Shown in pieces: positions 35,679 through 44,165 of a stretch of DNA of 64,000 bases. The notes below the pieces were generated by a model. That model had not been told where the DNA came from. It made no database searches and worked only from the letters and a program-made list of their open reading frames with translations. The stretch is from Marivivens sp. GTDB lineage: Bacteria > Pseudomonadota > Alphaproteobacteria > Rhodobacterales > Rhodobacteraceae. Within the stretch, counting starts at the first letter, position 1. Every line of letters begins with the position of its first letter. A program made the translations under genes and the position numbers. Where the stretch lies: positions 558,001 through 622,000 of the forward strand of contig JAHEBU010000001.1 in assembly GCA_024642115.1 (NCBI GenBank). The letters run 5' to 3'.

Positions 35679-37286
35679 ATGGACTACGATTACATCATCA
35701 TTGGCGGAGGGGCTGGCGGATCGGTGATGGCCGCCCGTCTGTCCGAGGACCCGTCAGTTAGCGTCTGCCTGATCGAGGCGGGCGGGGGCGGGCGCGACAT
35801 CTTTGTCCGCGCCCCGCTTCTGGTGGCTGCAATGGTGTCAGGCCGCCCCAGGATCAACAATTGGGCGCTGTGGACCACCCCGCAAAAGGGGCTGAACGGC
35901 AGGCGGGGATTTCAACCGCGAGGCAAGGCGCTGGGCGGATCAACCGCCATCAATGCCATGCTATATGTACGTGGTCATCCCGCCGATTACGATGAATGGG
36001 CCAATCTGGGAGCGACAGGCTGGGCCTGGTCTGACGTGCTGCCCTATTTCCTGAAGGCCGAGCGGAACATGCGCGGGGTCAGTCCGCTGCATGCGGATGC
36101 AGGTCCCTTGCAGGTCGCCGACCAAAACGACCCCCGCCCGATTTCCCGCGCCTTTGTCGAGGCCGCCGGGGAATGCCAGATCCCGCACAACCCCGACTTC
36201 AACGGACCGACGCAGGACGGCGCGGGTCTTTATCAGGTCATGCAGTATTTTGACGGACCACATGCGGGCGAACGCTGTTCAGCAGCGGCAGCCTATCTCT
36301 TTCCAGCGATGGCCCGCCCCAACCTGACGGTGATGACCCGCGCCCTTGTCCGGCGCGTCGTGATCGAAGAAGGCAGGGCGGCCGGCGTTGCCGTTCATCA
36401 CGCGGGCGAGGATCGCCTGATCCGGGCGCGGCGCGAGGTGATTCTGGCCGCCGGGGCCTTTGGTACGCCGCAGATCCTGATGTTGTCCGGGATCGGACCT
36501 GCCGACGAATTGCGCGCCCACAAGATCGAGGTGATCCACGATCTGCCCGGAGTGGGGCGCAATTTGCAGGACCATCTGGATCACATCATCTCGTACACCT
36601 CGCCCCGCCGGGACGTGATCGGCCTCAACCCGCGCGGGCTGGTCGATCTGGCCAAGGCCGCAATGCAGTGGCGCAAGGACGGGTCGGGAATGTTCGCCAC
36701 CCCTGCGGCCGAAGGGGGCGCCTTTGTCAAAAGCCGCCCCGATCTGGACCGGCCCGACCTGCAACTGCATTTCCTGGTCGGGATCGTGGACAACCATATG
36801 CGCAAGATCCACACCAGCCATGGGTTCAGTTGTCACGTCTGCGTCCTTCGCCCGGAAAGCCGGGGGACGGTGGGGCTCCAATCGGCAGACCCGGCGAAAC
36901 CACCCCGGATCGACCCGGCCTTTCTGTCTGACCCCGCCGATCTGAAAACGCTGATGGCCGGGGCGCGGCTGATGGAAGAAGTGGTCAAGGCACCGGCGCT
37001 GACCCCTTGGCGGGGGCGCAGGCTCTATCCTCATGATGGCAGCGACGCGGCACTTGAACGGGATATTCGCGCGCGGGCCGACACGATCTATCACCCGGTC
37101 GGGACCGCCCGAATGGGGACCGACGACATGGCTGTCGTCGATCCCTCTTGCAACGTTCACGGCATCCCGGGGCTTCGCGTGATCGACGCGTCGGTCATGC
37201 CTCGCCTGATCGGCGGCAACACCACCGCCCCCACGATCATGATCGCAGAAAAGATTGCCGGCCAGATGGTGAACGCGCCCCTTTAA
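35679..37286 (+). CDS. GMC-family flavin oxidoreductase (choline dehydrogenase-like)
   Basis: A 535-residue FAD-dependent oxidoreductase. The FAD-binding IIIGGGAGGSVMAARLSE is at the N-terminus, GMC signature 1 is RGKALGGSTAINAMLYVRG, and signature 2 is GAFGTPQILMLSGIGP. The C-terminal catalytic His region is YHPVGTARMG. Family members oxidise choline or other alcohols; the substrate here is not predictable. ATG at 35679 gives the standard FAD-fold start. Monocistronic. Confidence 0.92.
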   Translation: MDYDYIIIGGGAGGSVMAARLSEDPSVSVCLIEAGGGGRDIFVRAPLLVAAMVSGRPRINNWALWTTPQKGLNGRRGFQPRGKALGGSTAINAMLYVRGHPADYDEWANLGATGWAWSDVLPYFLKAERNMRGVSPLHADAGPLQVADQNDPRPISRAFVEAAGECQIPHNPDFNGPTQDGAGLYQVMQYFDGPHAGERCSAAAAYLFPAMARPNLTVMTRALVRRVVIEEGRAAGVAVHHAGEDRLIRARREVILAAGAFGTPQILMLSGIGPADELRAHKIEVIHDLPGVGRNLQDHLDHIISYTSPRRDVIGLNPRGLVDLAKAAMQWRKDGSGMFATPAAEGGAFVKSRPDLDRPDLQLHFLVGIVDNHMRKIHTSHGFSCHVCVLRPESRGTVGLQSADPAKPPRIDPAFLSDPADLKTLMAGARLMEEVVKAPALTPWRGRRLYPHDGSDAALERDIRARADTIYHPVGTARMGTDDMAVVDPSCNVHGIPGLRVIDASVMPRLIGGNTTAPTIMIAEKIAGQMVNAPL

Positions 37287-37287
37287 G

Positions 37288-37305
37288 GTGGGTTTTAACC
37301 CGCCC
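37288..37305. repeat. Intergenic palindrome, GGTGGGT family
   Basis: GGTGGGTTTTAACCCGCC (one arm mismatch) lies between the convergent GMC and GST genes and touches the GST stop. Confidence 0.75.
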
Positions 37306-38006
37306 TACCCCTTCGGATCCGGGATATTGCGAGCCTTGGCGACGGCGGGGCGGGCAAAGAACCGATCGACATAGGCGGGGACATTGCGCAGGTCGTTGTA
37401 TCCGGTCACCTCTTTTGCCCCGTAGAATTCCAGTGCGTCCAGCCAGGGGGCCAGCGCCATGTCGGCGATCGAATAGTCGCCCGCGATCCACTCCTGCCCG
37501 TCCAGCTGTTTGTCCACGACGGCGAGCAACCGCCGCGCTTCGCCGATATAACGGTCGCGGGCGGTCGGGTCCTCCATCTTGGACCCGGCAAATTTGTAGA
37601 AGAACCCAAGCTGGCCAAACATCGGGCCCACGCCGCCCATCTGGAACATCACCCACTGGATGACCTTGTATTTGTCCGCCGGGGTAGCCCCCAGAAATTT
37701 ACCCGATTTTTCAGCCAGATAGATCAGGATCGCCCCGGATTCCCACAGCCCGATGGGCGCACCGCCCGGTCCGTGCGGGTCGATGATCGCGGGGATCTTG
37801 TTGTTGGGGTTGAGCGACAGGAACGCATCCGATTTCACGTCCGCATCGGACAGGGTGACAAGGTGCGGTTCATAGGCCAGTCCCATCTCCTCGAGCGCGA
37901 TGGAGGCCTTGACCCCGTTGGGTGTGGGATAGGCATAAAGCTGGATCACATCGGGGTTGGCCGCGGGCCAGCGGGCGCTGATCGGAAAGGCGGAAAGATC
38001 GGCCAT
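37305..38006 (-). CDS. Glutathione S-transferase family protein (YfcG/YghU-like)
   Basis: A 233-residue GST. The N-terminal thioredoxin-like domain has YAYPTPNGVKASIALEEMGL and the glutathione-binding NPNNKIPAIID and LWESGAILIYLAEK (E-S pair). The C-terminal helical domain has the IADMALAPWLD N-capping motif. The sequence resembles the disulfide-bond oxidoreductase subgroup of E. coli YfcG/YghU. Single gene, convergent with the GMC oxidoreductase. Confidence 0.9.
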   Translation of the reverse strand: MADLSAFPISARWPAANPDVIQLYAYPTPNGVKASIALEEMGLAYEPHLVTLSDADVKSDAFLSLNPNNKIPAIIDPHGPGGAPIGLWESGAILIYLAEKSGKFLGATPADKYKVIQWVMFQMGGVGPMFGQLGFFYKFAGSKMEDPTARDRYIGEARRLLAVVDKQLDGQEWIAGDYSIADMALAPWLDALEFYGAKEVTGYNDLRNVPAYVDRFFARPAVAKARNIPDPKG

Positions 38007-38161
38007 GACGGCCTCCTGTCTGAGAATTGTTACCGCTCACACTTAAGGGGAAACTGCCCCAAAAAAACCCGTGAATCGTTGCAAGAAAACGGCTAACGGT
38101 GTGCGCACACGCGCAAAGGCAAGAATGTCGGCGCAAAGCCAAGTTTGGGTAGGGACAGCCA

Positions 38162-38578
38162 ATGATTAAAGAATTCCGCGATTTTATCGCCAAAGGCAAC
38201 GTGATGGACCTTGCGGTCGGTATCATCATCGGTGCCGCCTTTACCGCCATCGTCAGCAGCCTTGTGGGCGACCTGATCAACCCGATCATCGGTCTGATCC
38301 TGGGCGGTGTCGATTTCACCAACATGTATGTCGTCCTGTCGGGTGACGTTCCTGCCGGTGCCGGCCTGCAAGTCGCCCGCGATGCTGGTGCGGCTGTGTT
38401 TGCCTATGGCGCCTTCATCACCGCCGTCATCAACTTTCTGATCATCGCGTTTGTGGTGTTCATGCTGGTCAAGGCCGTCAACAGCCTGAAAAAGAAAGAA
38501 GAAGAAAAGCCCGCAGCCCCAGCAGCCCCGACCGAGATCGACGTGCTGATGGAAATCCGCGACGCGCTGAAGAAGTAA
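38162..38578 (+). CDS. mscL: Large-conductance mechanosensitive channel
   Basis: Homopentameric inner-membrane emergency valve opened by membrane tension. The 138-residue protein begins [31 protein letters not shown] (N-terminal helix and TM1), with TM2 near 82-103 and a charged, Lys-Glu-rich cytoplasmic C-terminal bundle. Complete. A strong terminator follows at 38600. A 12-bp palindrome GTGTGCGCACAC lies 51 bp before the start. Confidence 0.97.
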   Translation: MIKEFRDFIAKGNVMDLAVGIIIGAAFTAIVSSLVGDLINPIIGLILGGVDFTNMYVVLSGDVPAGAGLQVARDAGAAVFAYGAFITAVINFLIIAFVVFMLVKAVNSLKKKEEEKPAAPAAPTEIDVLMEIRDALKK

Positions 38579-38599
38579 GAGCGTTCAAAATACTCGAAA

Positions 38600-38625
38600 G
38601 GCCCGCCAGCGATGGCGGGCCTTTT
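38600..38625. terminator. Intrinsic terminator after mscL
   Basis: GGCCCGCC and GGCGGGCC arms with a short loop, followed by CTTTTG. It separates convergent mscL and ald. Confidence 0.85.
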
Positions 38626-38629
38626 GCAT

Positions 38630-39742
38630 TCACAAGACCGACGCGGCGTCAACAAATGGCAGGCCAAGCGCCTTACCCACCGCGGCATAGGTCAGTTTTC
38701 CCGCATGGACGTTGAGGCCCTCCAGCAAGTGCCGATCATCCCGGCACGCCTGCTTCCATCCCTTGTCGGCCAGCGCCAGCAGGAACGGCAGGGTGGCGTT
38801 GCCCAGTGCAAGTGTCGAGGTGCGCGCCACGGCACCGGGCATGTTGGCCACGCAGTAGTGCATGATCCCGTCGACCTCGTAGATCGGGTCCTGGTGGGTG
38901 GTGGCGTGGCTGGTCTCAAAGCAGCCGCCCTGGTCGATGGCCACATCGACCAGGGCCGCCCCGGGTTTCAGTTCGGCCAGTTGTGCCCGGCTGATCAGTT
39001 TGGGCGCAGCCGCCCCGGGGATCAGCACCGCCCCGATGATCAGGTCGGCCTGCCGTGCCAGATCCATCGTGTTGGCCGCACTGGCATAGCCATTCTTGAA
39101 CGTCCCGCCGAACACATCGTCTAGATACCGCAGGCGGGGGAGCGAGCGGTCGAGCACGGTCACATCCGCCCCCATTCCCGCCGCGACCTTGGCCGCGTGG
39201 GTGCCCACCACCCCGCCGCCGATCACCAGAACCCGACCGGGGGCGACACCCGGCACCCCGCCCAGCAGCACGCCGCGCCCGCCATTGGCCTTTTGCAAGG
39301 TCCAGGCCCCGACCTGCGGCGCCAACCGCCCGGCAACCTCGGACATGGGCGCCAACAAGGGCAGCCCACCCCGGTCGTCCGTCACGGTTTCATAGGCGAT
39401 GCAGGTCGCCCCCGAGGCCAGCAGATCGTGCGTCTGGTCCGGGTCGGGGGCAAGGTGCAGGTAGGTGAACAGGATCTGCCCGTCGCGCAGGCGCTTGCGC
39501 TCGACGGCTTGCGGTTCCTTGACCTTGACGATCAGGTCGGCGGCGGCGAACACCTCCTCAGCCGTGCCAGCAATGGCCGCCCCGGCGGCGATGTAGTCGG
39601 CATCGGTGAACCCGGCCCCCAGCCCGGCCCCGGTTTCCACTGTCACGGTGTGGCCGTGAACGACCGCCTCGTGCGCGGCGGCGGGGGTCAGGCCCACGCG
39701 AAATTCCTGCGGTTTGATTTCCTTGGGGCAACCGATGTGCAT
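38630..39742 (-). CDS. ald: Alanine dehydrogenase
   Basis: NAD-dependent reversible oxidation of L-alanine to pyruvate and ammonia. 370 residues with the signature start CPKEIKPQEFRVGLTPAA, the catalytic HLAPD segment (FTYLHLAPDPDQ) and a Rossmann motif VLVIGGGVVGTHAAKVA near residue 170. Divergent from a Lrp/AsnC regulator with a dyad between, the standard ald/AldR-type arrangement, so alanine-responsive control is likely. Confidence 0.96.
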   Translation of the reverse strand: MHIGCPKEIKPQEFRVGLTPAAAHEAVVHGHTVTVETGAGLGAGFTDADYIAAGAAIAGTAEEVFAAADLIVKVKEPQAVERKRLRDGQILFTYLHLAPDPDQTHDLLASGATCIAYETVTDDRGGLPLLAPMSEVAGRLAPQVGAWTLQKANGGRGVLLGGVPGVAPGRVLVIGGGVVGTHAAKVAAGMGADVTVLDRSLPRLRYLDDVFGGTFKNGYASAANTMDLARQADLIIGAVLIPGAAAPKLISRAQLAELKPGAALVDVAIDQGGCFETSHATTHQDPIYEVDGIMHYCVANMPGAVARTSTLALGNATLPFLLALADKGWKQACRDDRHLLEGLNVHAGKLTYAAVGKALGLPFVDAASVL

Positions 39743-39814
39743 GTCTGATCCTCCTGCGATTTGGGCGGATCATGGGCCGGATGCGGCGCAAGTTCTTGGG
39801 AAAGCCTTCGGTTG

Positions 39815-39831
39815 TGTGAATGATATTCACA
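39815..39831. promoter_or_regulatory. Putative Lrp/AldR operator
   Basis: TGTGAAT-GAT-ATTCACA, a perfect seven-base dyad in AT-rich sequence between ald and its divergent Lrp/AsnC-type regulator. Position and symmetry suit an Lrp-family site controlling ald and autoregulating the regulator. Confidence 0.55.
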
Positions 39832-39876
39832 AGATATGTGCGTGATAGAATGATTTGGCAGGAGGATTTTGCGCAA

Positions 39877-40335
39877 ATGGAGATGGACCCGATTGATCGC
39901 CGCCTGCTGGAGGTGCTTCAGAAGGATGGCCGCATGTCCAACGCCGACCTGTCGGACCGCGTGCATCTGTCCCCGTCGGCTTGTCATCGCCGCGTGCAGC
40001 GGCTGGAGGAGGCGGGCGTCATCACCGGCTATGTCGCGTTGGTCAACCCGCGCGAGGTCGGCCGCAAGACCACCGTGTTTGTCGAGATCACCCTGTCGGG
40101 TCAGGCGGACGAGGTGCTGGATGCGTTCGAGCGCGCCGTGGCCCGGGTGCCTGACGTGCTGGAATGTCATCTGATGGCGGGGTCGGCCGATTACCTTCTC
40201 AAGGTCGTGGCCCTTGATACCGAGGATTTCGCCCGCATCCACCGCCGGTATCTTGCCACCCTGCCCGGGGTCGCGCAGATGCAGTCCAGCTTTGCCTTGC
40301 GCACGGTGACCCAGACAACCGCCCTGCCGGTCTGA
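39877..40335 (+). CDS. Lrp/AsnC-family transcriptional regulator, probable ald regulator
   Basis: A 152-residue feast/famine regulator. The N-terminal winged helix (SNADLSDRVHLSPSACHRRV) binds DNA, and the C-terminal RAM/AsnC ligand domain has ECHLMAGSADYLLKVVALD. ATG at 39877 is preceded by GGAGG at good spacing; earlier in-frame ATGs are not. Divergent placement next to ald suggests it senses alanine and activates ald (inference from AldR-type systems). Confidence 0.92.
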   Translation: MEMDPIDRRLLEVLQKDGRMSNADLSDRVHLSPSACHRRVQRLEEAGVITGYVALVNPREVGRKTTVFVEITLSGQADEVLDAFERAVARVPDVLECHLMAGSADYLLKVVALDTEDFARIHRRYLATLPGVAQMQSSFALRTVTQTTALPV

Positions 40336-40352
40336 CCGGGAAGGGGGCAGGA

Positions 40353-41612
40353 CTAGCGGTCGGGTGTGTCCCAACTGGCGGGTGGCACCTTGTTCCGGCG
40401 CAGCCGCAGCGCCAGACCCAAGGCCGTGCCAACCCCGATGGCCGTGGTCAGGTCAGCCAGCACCGTGAGCGTCAGCGTGAGCAGAAGAAGCAGCCGGTCG
40501 GCCATGGGGGCAGCCATGTAGTGCCGCCATTTGCCCGGTTCGGACATGTTCCACGCGGTCAGGATCAACAGACCCGCCAACGCAGGCATCGCCATTCGTC
40601 CGGCCAACGGGGCGGCCACGAACATCACCACCATGATCGTGACTGCATGGATCATCCCCGCCACCGGTGTCTGCCCGCCCGCCCGCACGTTCGTCGCAGT
40701 CCGCGCGATGGCCCCCGTCGCAGGCAGTCCGCCAAACAGGGACGAGGCGATGTTGGCAAAGCCTTGGGCAGCCACTTCGGCATTGGGCCGGTGTTTCGCC
40801 CCGATCATCCGGTCCGCCACCATCGCCGACAGGAGCGATTCGATCCCCGCCAGAAAGGCGATGGTAAAGGCCGAAGGCAGCAACTCTCGCAGTTTTCCAA
40901 CCGATAGGTCCGGAAGATGCGGCAGGGGCAGCGTGCGCGGCAGGTCGCCAAAGCGCGAGGTGATAGTATCGACAGACCCGGCCCACACCGCAAAGGCCGA
41001 CGTGAGCGCGACGGCCACGATCAGCCCCGGCAGGCGAGGCGCCGCCTTGCGAAATACAATGATCAGCAGCATTGTCAAAAGCCCGATCCCCAATGCTGGC
41101 CCGTTCAGGCTGGATCGGGCAGCCCAGAGAACCTCGATCTTGGGAAGAAAATCGGCGGGGACCGCCCCGGTTTGCAGGCCCAGCAAGTCCTTGAGCTGGC
41201 TGGTCGCGATGATCAGCGCGATGCCGATGGTAAAGCCGTTGATGACAGGTTCGGGCACATAGGCCACAAGGTTGCCAATGCGCAGATACCCCGCCACGGC
41301 AAGGATGATCCCCGCCATCAGGGTCGCCGTGACCAGCCCGTCATACCCATGCGCCGCGATAACCCCGTACACCACGACGATAAAGGCCCCGGTCGGCCCG
41401 CCGATCTGCACCTTTGATCCGCCCAGCGCCGAAATGAGAAAGCCCGCGACGATGGCTGTCACCAGCCCCTTGTCCGGTCCGGCCCCCGAGGCGATGGCGA
41501 TGGCCAGGCTCAGCGGCAGGGCCACCATCGCCACCGTGACCCCGGCAAAGAGGTCCGCCAGAAATGTCTTGCGGCTATAGCTGGCAAAGGTGTTGAGCGT
41601 TTCAGGGCGCAT
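40353..41612 (-). CDS. SulP-family anion transporter without STAS domain
   Basis: A 419-residue inner-membrane transporter of the SLC26/SulP family (sulfate, bicarbonate or dicarboxylate). Hallmarks: ALPLSLAIAIASG near residue 33, VQIGGPTGAFIVVV near 79, and GIESLLSAMVADRM near 255. About 12 membrane segments. The usual C-terminal STAS domain is absent; the protein ends soon after the last helix. ATG at 41612 with GGAT upstream is chosen; the frame continues 5' without membrane-protein character. Converges on the Lrp gene. Confidence 0.9.
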   Translation of the reverse strand: MRPETLNTFASYSRKTFLADLFAGVTVAMVALPLSLAIAIASGAGPDKGLVTAIVAGFLISALGGSKVQIGGPTGAFIVVVYGVIAAHGYDGLVTATLMAGIILAVAGYLRIGNLVAYVPEPVINGFTIGIALIIATSQLKDLLGLQTGAVPADFLPKIEVLWAARSSLNGPALGIGLLTMLLIIVFRKAAPRLPGLIVAVALTSAFAVWAGSVDTITSRFGDLPRTLPLPHLPDLSVGKLRELLPSAFTIAFLAGIESLLSAMVADRMIGAKHRPNAEVAAQGFANIASSLFGGLPATGAIARTATNVRAGGQTPVAGMIHAVTIMVVMFVAAPLAGRMAMPALAGLLILTAWNMSEPGKWRHYMAAPMADRLLLLLTLTLTVLADLTTAIGVGTALGLALRLRRNKVPPASWDTPDR

Positions 41613-41772
41613 CGGGGCTATCCGTCGGGGAATGAGTCGCCTCGGCATACGCCCCCGTTGCCACCGAGGAAAGAGGATCGACCGCCCCACTTTGACGTGA
41701 GAACCACCAACCGGTCCTTGCCGCCAGAAAGGACGGGGGCCAATCATGCCCCACGCGCGGTGGAGATGTGAG

Positions 41773-42489
41773 ATGGAAACGGTCAGATGGGCGATGGGTG
41801 GAGCGGCAGTAATCGCGGTGGCGGCGGCTGTCGTGCTGTGGCCCCGCCCGGCCGAGGACCGACGCGATCCGATTGTCGCTGGCGACGGGCAAGAGGTCGT
41901 GCTGCTGCCGTTTTCCTCGGATTTTTCGCTGGATCCGCTGCCGCCCGGTTGGACCCACCGCACATTCTGGACGAGCCCGCCGATGGATCTGTCGTTTGTG
42001 ACGATGGCGGGCCGACCGGCCCTGCGTTGTGCCACCACAGGTGGAGGGTCGATCCTGAGCCGGGCCGTCAATCTGTCCCTCGACGAATTTCCGCAACTGA
42101 CCTGGACCTGGTACGTCGAACGGGGCCTGACCGGCGAAGTGGACGAGACGACCGAGGCGGGTGACGATCACCCGGTCCGCCTGTTCCTGAGGATGGCCGA
42201 TGCGGACGGCACGCCTCATGTGGCCGAGATCATCTGGTCCAATGCACGCTACGCCCCCGGCGACTACAAGGTGATCGGCGGGTTTCAGCATCTGGTCGCG
42301 GATGGTCTGGCAGAGCATGTCGGGCAATGGCGGGAAGAGCAGGCAGACCTTGGCGCGCTGTATTCCCACCTGTCGGGTCACATGGCAGGCGGGCGGCTGA
42401 CGTCGATCGGACTGTTCTGCGATACGGACAACACAGGCGCGTCCAGCATCGCCTACACCACGGATGTTGTGGCCCACCGCAGACCCTGA
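41773..42489 (+). CDS. DUF3047 protein
   Basis: A 238-residue exported or membrane-anchored protein. An N-terminal hydrophobic segment (about 7-22) precedes a DUF3047 domain: LPPGWTHRTFW, LTWTWYVERG, DDHPVRLFLR, AEIIWSNARYAPGDYKVIG and a terminal LFCDTDNTG. The family is uncharacterised. ATG at 41773 has GGAG upstream. Convergent with rpsU over a terminator. Confidence 0.85.
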   Translation: METVRWAMGGAAVIAVAAAVVLWPRPAEDRRDPIVAGDGQEVVLLPFSSDFSLDPLPPGWTHRTFWTSPPMDLSFVTMAGRPALRCATTGGGSILSRAVNLSLDEFPQLTWTWYVERGLTGEVDETTEAGDDHPVRLFLRMADADGTPHVAEIIWSNARYAPGDYKVIGGFQHLVADGLAEHVGQWREEQADLGALYSHLSGHMAGGRLTSIGLFCDTDNTGASSIAYTTDVVAHRRP

Positions 42490-42500
42490 GACAAAAACAA

Positions 42501-42527
42501 ACCCCCGAAGGCCGGGCCTGCGGGGGT
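42501..42527. terminator. Bidirectional terminator between DUF3047 gene and rpsU
   Basis: ACCCCCG and CGGGGGT arms with a 13-base loop, flanked by AAAACAAA on one side and TCGTTTC on the other, between convergent genes. Confidence 0.75.
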
Positions 42528-42560
42528 CGTTTCAGTCTCGGTCCAGTCGAAAGGGGGGGC

Positions 42561-42767
42561 TTAAAGCATCCCCTCGCGCTGCAACTTCTTCCGAGCGAGC
42601 TTGCGCTGACGGCGGATGGCCTCGGCCTTTTCGCGCGCCTTGCGGACGGAGGGCTTCTCGAAATGTTGCTTGAGCTTCATTTCGCGGAACACACCTTCGC
42701 GCTGCAGCTTTTTCTTCAGAGCGCGGAGCGCCTGATCGACGTTGTTGTCACGAACACTAACCTGCAT
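42561..42767 (-). CDS. rpsU: 30S ribosomal protein S21
   Basis: A 68-residue, highly basic ribosomal protein: [25 protein letters not shown] start and a Lys/Arg-rich C-terminal helix. Divergent from COQ9, sharing a 108-bp promoter region with GTGG-TTTTCA-CCAC symmetry close to the start. Confidence 0.97.
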   Translation of the reverse strand: MQVSVRDNNVDQALRALKKKLQREGVFREMKLKQHFEKPSVRKAREKAEAIRRQRKLARKKLQREGML

Positions 42768-42875
42768 GTGGTTTTCACCACCTCTCTAAGTTGGATTTGC
42801 AAAAATTGCAGGAAGTGGCCGTATAGCAAAGCGCCCCTATGTTGTCTAGGGTTCCGGATGACAGGAGAAACCGCC

Positions 42876-43574
42876 ATGCAGCCCCCCCCGATTGACCCCG
42901 CCAAGGACGCCTTGCTCGATTCGATTCTCCCTCACGTCGCTTTTGACGGCTGGGCCGACCGGGCCTTTGATGCCGCGGTGGCTGAAGTGGGGATTGATCC
43001 TGTCCATGCCCGCACGTTGTGTCCTCGGGGCGCTGTTGATCTGGCCATCGCCTTCCACCAGAGGGGCGATATGGCAATGCTGGCCGCGCTTAAGGCCGCT
43101 GACCTGTCCGACCTGCGATACAGCGAAAAGGTGGCCCGCGCCGTTCGTTTGCGACTGGACGCCATCGACGACAAGGAGGCCGTGCGCCGGGGGACTGCTC
43201 TGTTCGCCCTGCCACATCTGGCGGCTGACGGGGCCAAACTGATCTGGGGCACCGCCGACCTGATCTGGGACGCGTTGGGCGACAGGTCGGACGACGTGAA
43301 CTGGTACTCCAAACGGGCGATCTTGTCCGCCGTCTATGGATCGTCGGTGCTGTATTGGCTGGGCGATCAAACCCCGGGGGCCGAGGCGACCGATGCTTTC
43401 ATCGCCCGACGGATCGACAATGTGATGCAGGTCGAAAAGGTGAAGGCACAGATCAAGGCCAACCCACTGACCGCCCCACTGGCCAAAGGGGCCGAACGGA
43501 TGTTGAGTTGGGTCAAGGCGCCCAGCCGTATCCCTCAGGTCGATCTGCCCGGCATGTGGCGTCCGCGCGACTGA
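42876..43574 (+). CDS. COQ9-family ubiquinone biosynthesis accessory protein
   Basis: A 232-residue COQ9 protein. In eukaryotes and alphaproteobacteria this family binds lipids and supports ubiquinone synthesis enzymes. Seen: FDGWADRAFDAAVAEVG near residue 21, and WYSKRAILSAVYGSSVLYWL near 146, the conserved lipid-binding surface. ATG at 42876 follows AGGAG; an in-frame ATG 18 bp upstream is less well placed. Followed by repeats. Confidence 0.9.
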   Translation: MQPPPIDPAKDALLDSILPHVAFDGWADRAFDAAVAEVGIDPVHARTLCPRGAVDLAIAFHQRGDMAMLAALKAADLSDLRYSEKVARAVRLRLDAIDDKEAVRRGTALFALPHLAADGAKLIWGTADLIWDALGDRSDDVNWYSKRAILSAVYGSSVLYWLGDQTPGAEATDAFIARRIDNVMQVEKVKAQIKANPLTAPLAKGAERMLSWVKAPSRIPQVDLPGMWRPRD

Positions 43575-43582
43575 CCGGGGGC

Positions 43583-43600
43583 GGTGGGTTGAAACCCACC
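43583..43600. repeat. Intergenic palindrome, GGTGGGT family
   Basis: GGTGGGTTGAAACCCACC, nine bases after the COQ9 stop, followed by GTGACAGGGGTC as at the pheT copy. Confidence 0.8.
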
Positions 43601-43619
43601 GTGACAGGGGTCTTTGCCC

Positions 43620-43689
43620 TTCACCTTGCCATAACAACTCCCGCCGGAGGCTCCCGGACCCGCGCCAGGAGCCTGCGGCGGGAGTTTTT
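43620..43689. repeat. Dispersed 35-bp repeat, copy 2, forming a long terminator-like hairpin
   Basis: The first 35 bases are identical to 27476-27510. Here the element is complete: arms at 43636-43654 and 43668-43686 pair over 19 bp with one mismatch and run into TTTTT, so it can act as an intrinsic terminator for the COQ9 gene. The core AACTCCCGCCGGAGGC recurs at 63410. Confidence 0.85.
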
Positions 43690-43718
43690 CAGACCAAAGA
43701 AGCCGGGGCGGTCTGTAA

Positions 43719-43736
43719 GGTGGGTTTCAACCCACC
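43719..43736. repeat. Intergenic palindrome, GGTGGGT family
   Basis: GGTGGGTTTCAACCCACC, preceded by GTAA, between the long hairpin and the convergent small membrane-protein gene. Confidence 0.8.
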
Positions 43737-43757
43737 CTTCGCCCTGTTCGCGTGGCG

Positions 43758-44105
43758 TCAGGCCCAGATCAAAGTGGCCAGCGCCACAGCCTGAACGGCA
43801 ACGATGGCAAGGTTCGCCTGCACCACCGGATTGCCCAGACCGACCGCAGCAGCGGTTGCCAGTTTGTAGGTGATCTGAACCGCGAACAATCCCACGGTCA
43901 TCGGAATGGCCCAGGTCATCCCCAGAAGATGCGCCGCGATCAGGGCCAGGCTAATGGCGCAGATCGCCCCGTAAAGACAGGTCAGGATTGCCCGCCCGTC
44001 CGTTGGCGGGCCATAGACCTTGTCGGCGGCGGGGGTTTGAGCGATCAATATCCCGAGGACAGGAACCAGCACGACAACGTTCACGATCAGGGCGGCGACA
44101 AGCAT
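43758..44105 (-). CDS. Small multi-span membrane protein, function unknown
   Basis: A 115-residue, strongly hydrophobic protein with three to four predicted membrane helices (about 5-25, 44-62, 66-85, 92-114). ATG at 44105 follows GGAAAGG. Divergent from the quinone oxidoreductase gene with a 60-bp gap. No family recognised. Confidence 0.7.
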   Translation of the reverse strand: MLVAALIVNVVVLVPVLGILIAQTPAADKVYGPPTDGRAILTCLYGAICAISLALIAAHLLGMTWAIPMTVGLFAVQITYKLATAAAVGLGNPVVQANLAIVAVQAVALATLIWA

Positions 44106-44165
44106 GGAATACCTTTCCGAAGAGTTTGACGGGATACGCAGCATCCCAGCCAAAGGATCATCGAT

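Noticed and set aside
38099-38110. GTGTGCGCACAC palindrome before mscL as an operator
   Set aside because: Short, single occurrence, and alternating GT/CA sequences are self-complementary by composition; no regulator to match.
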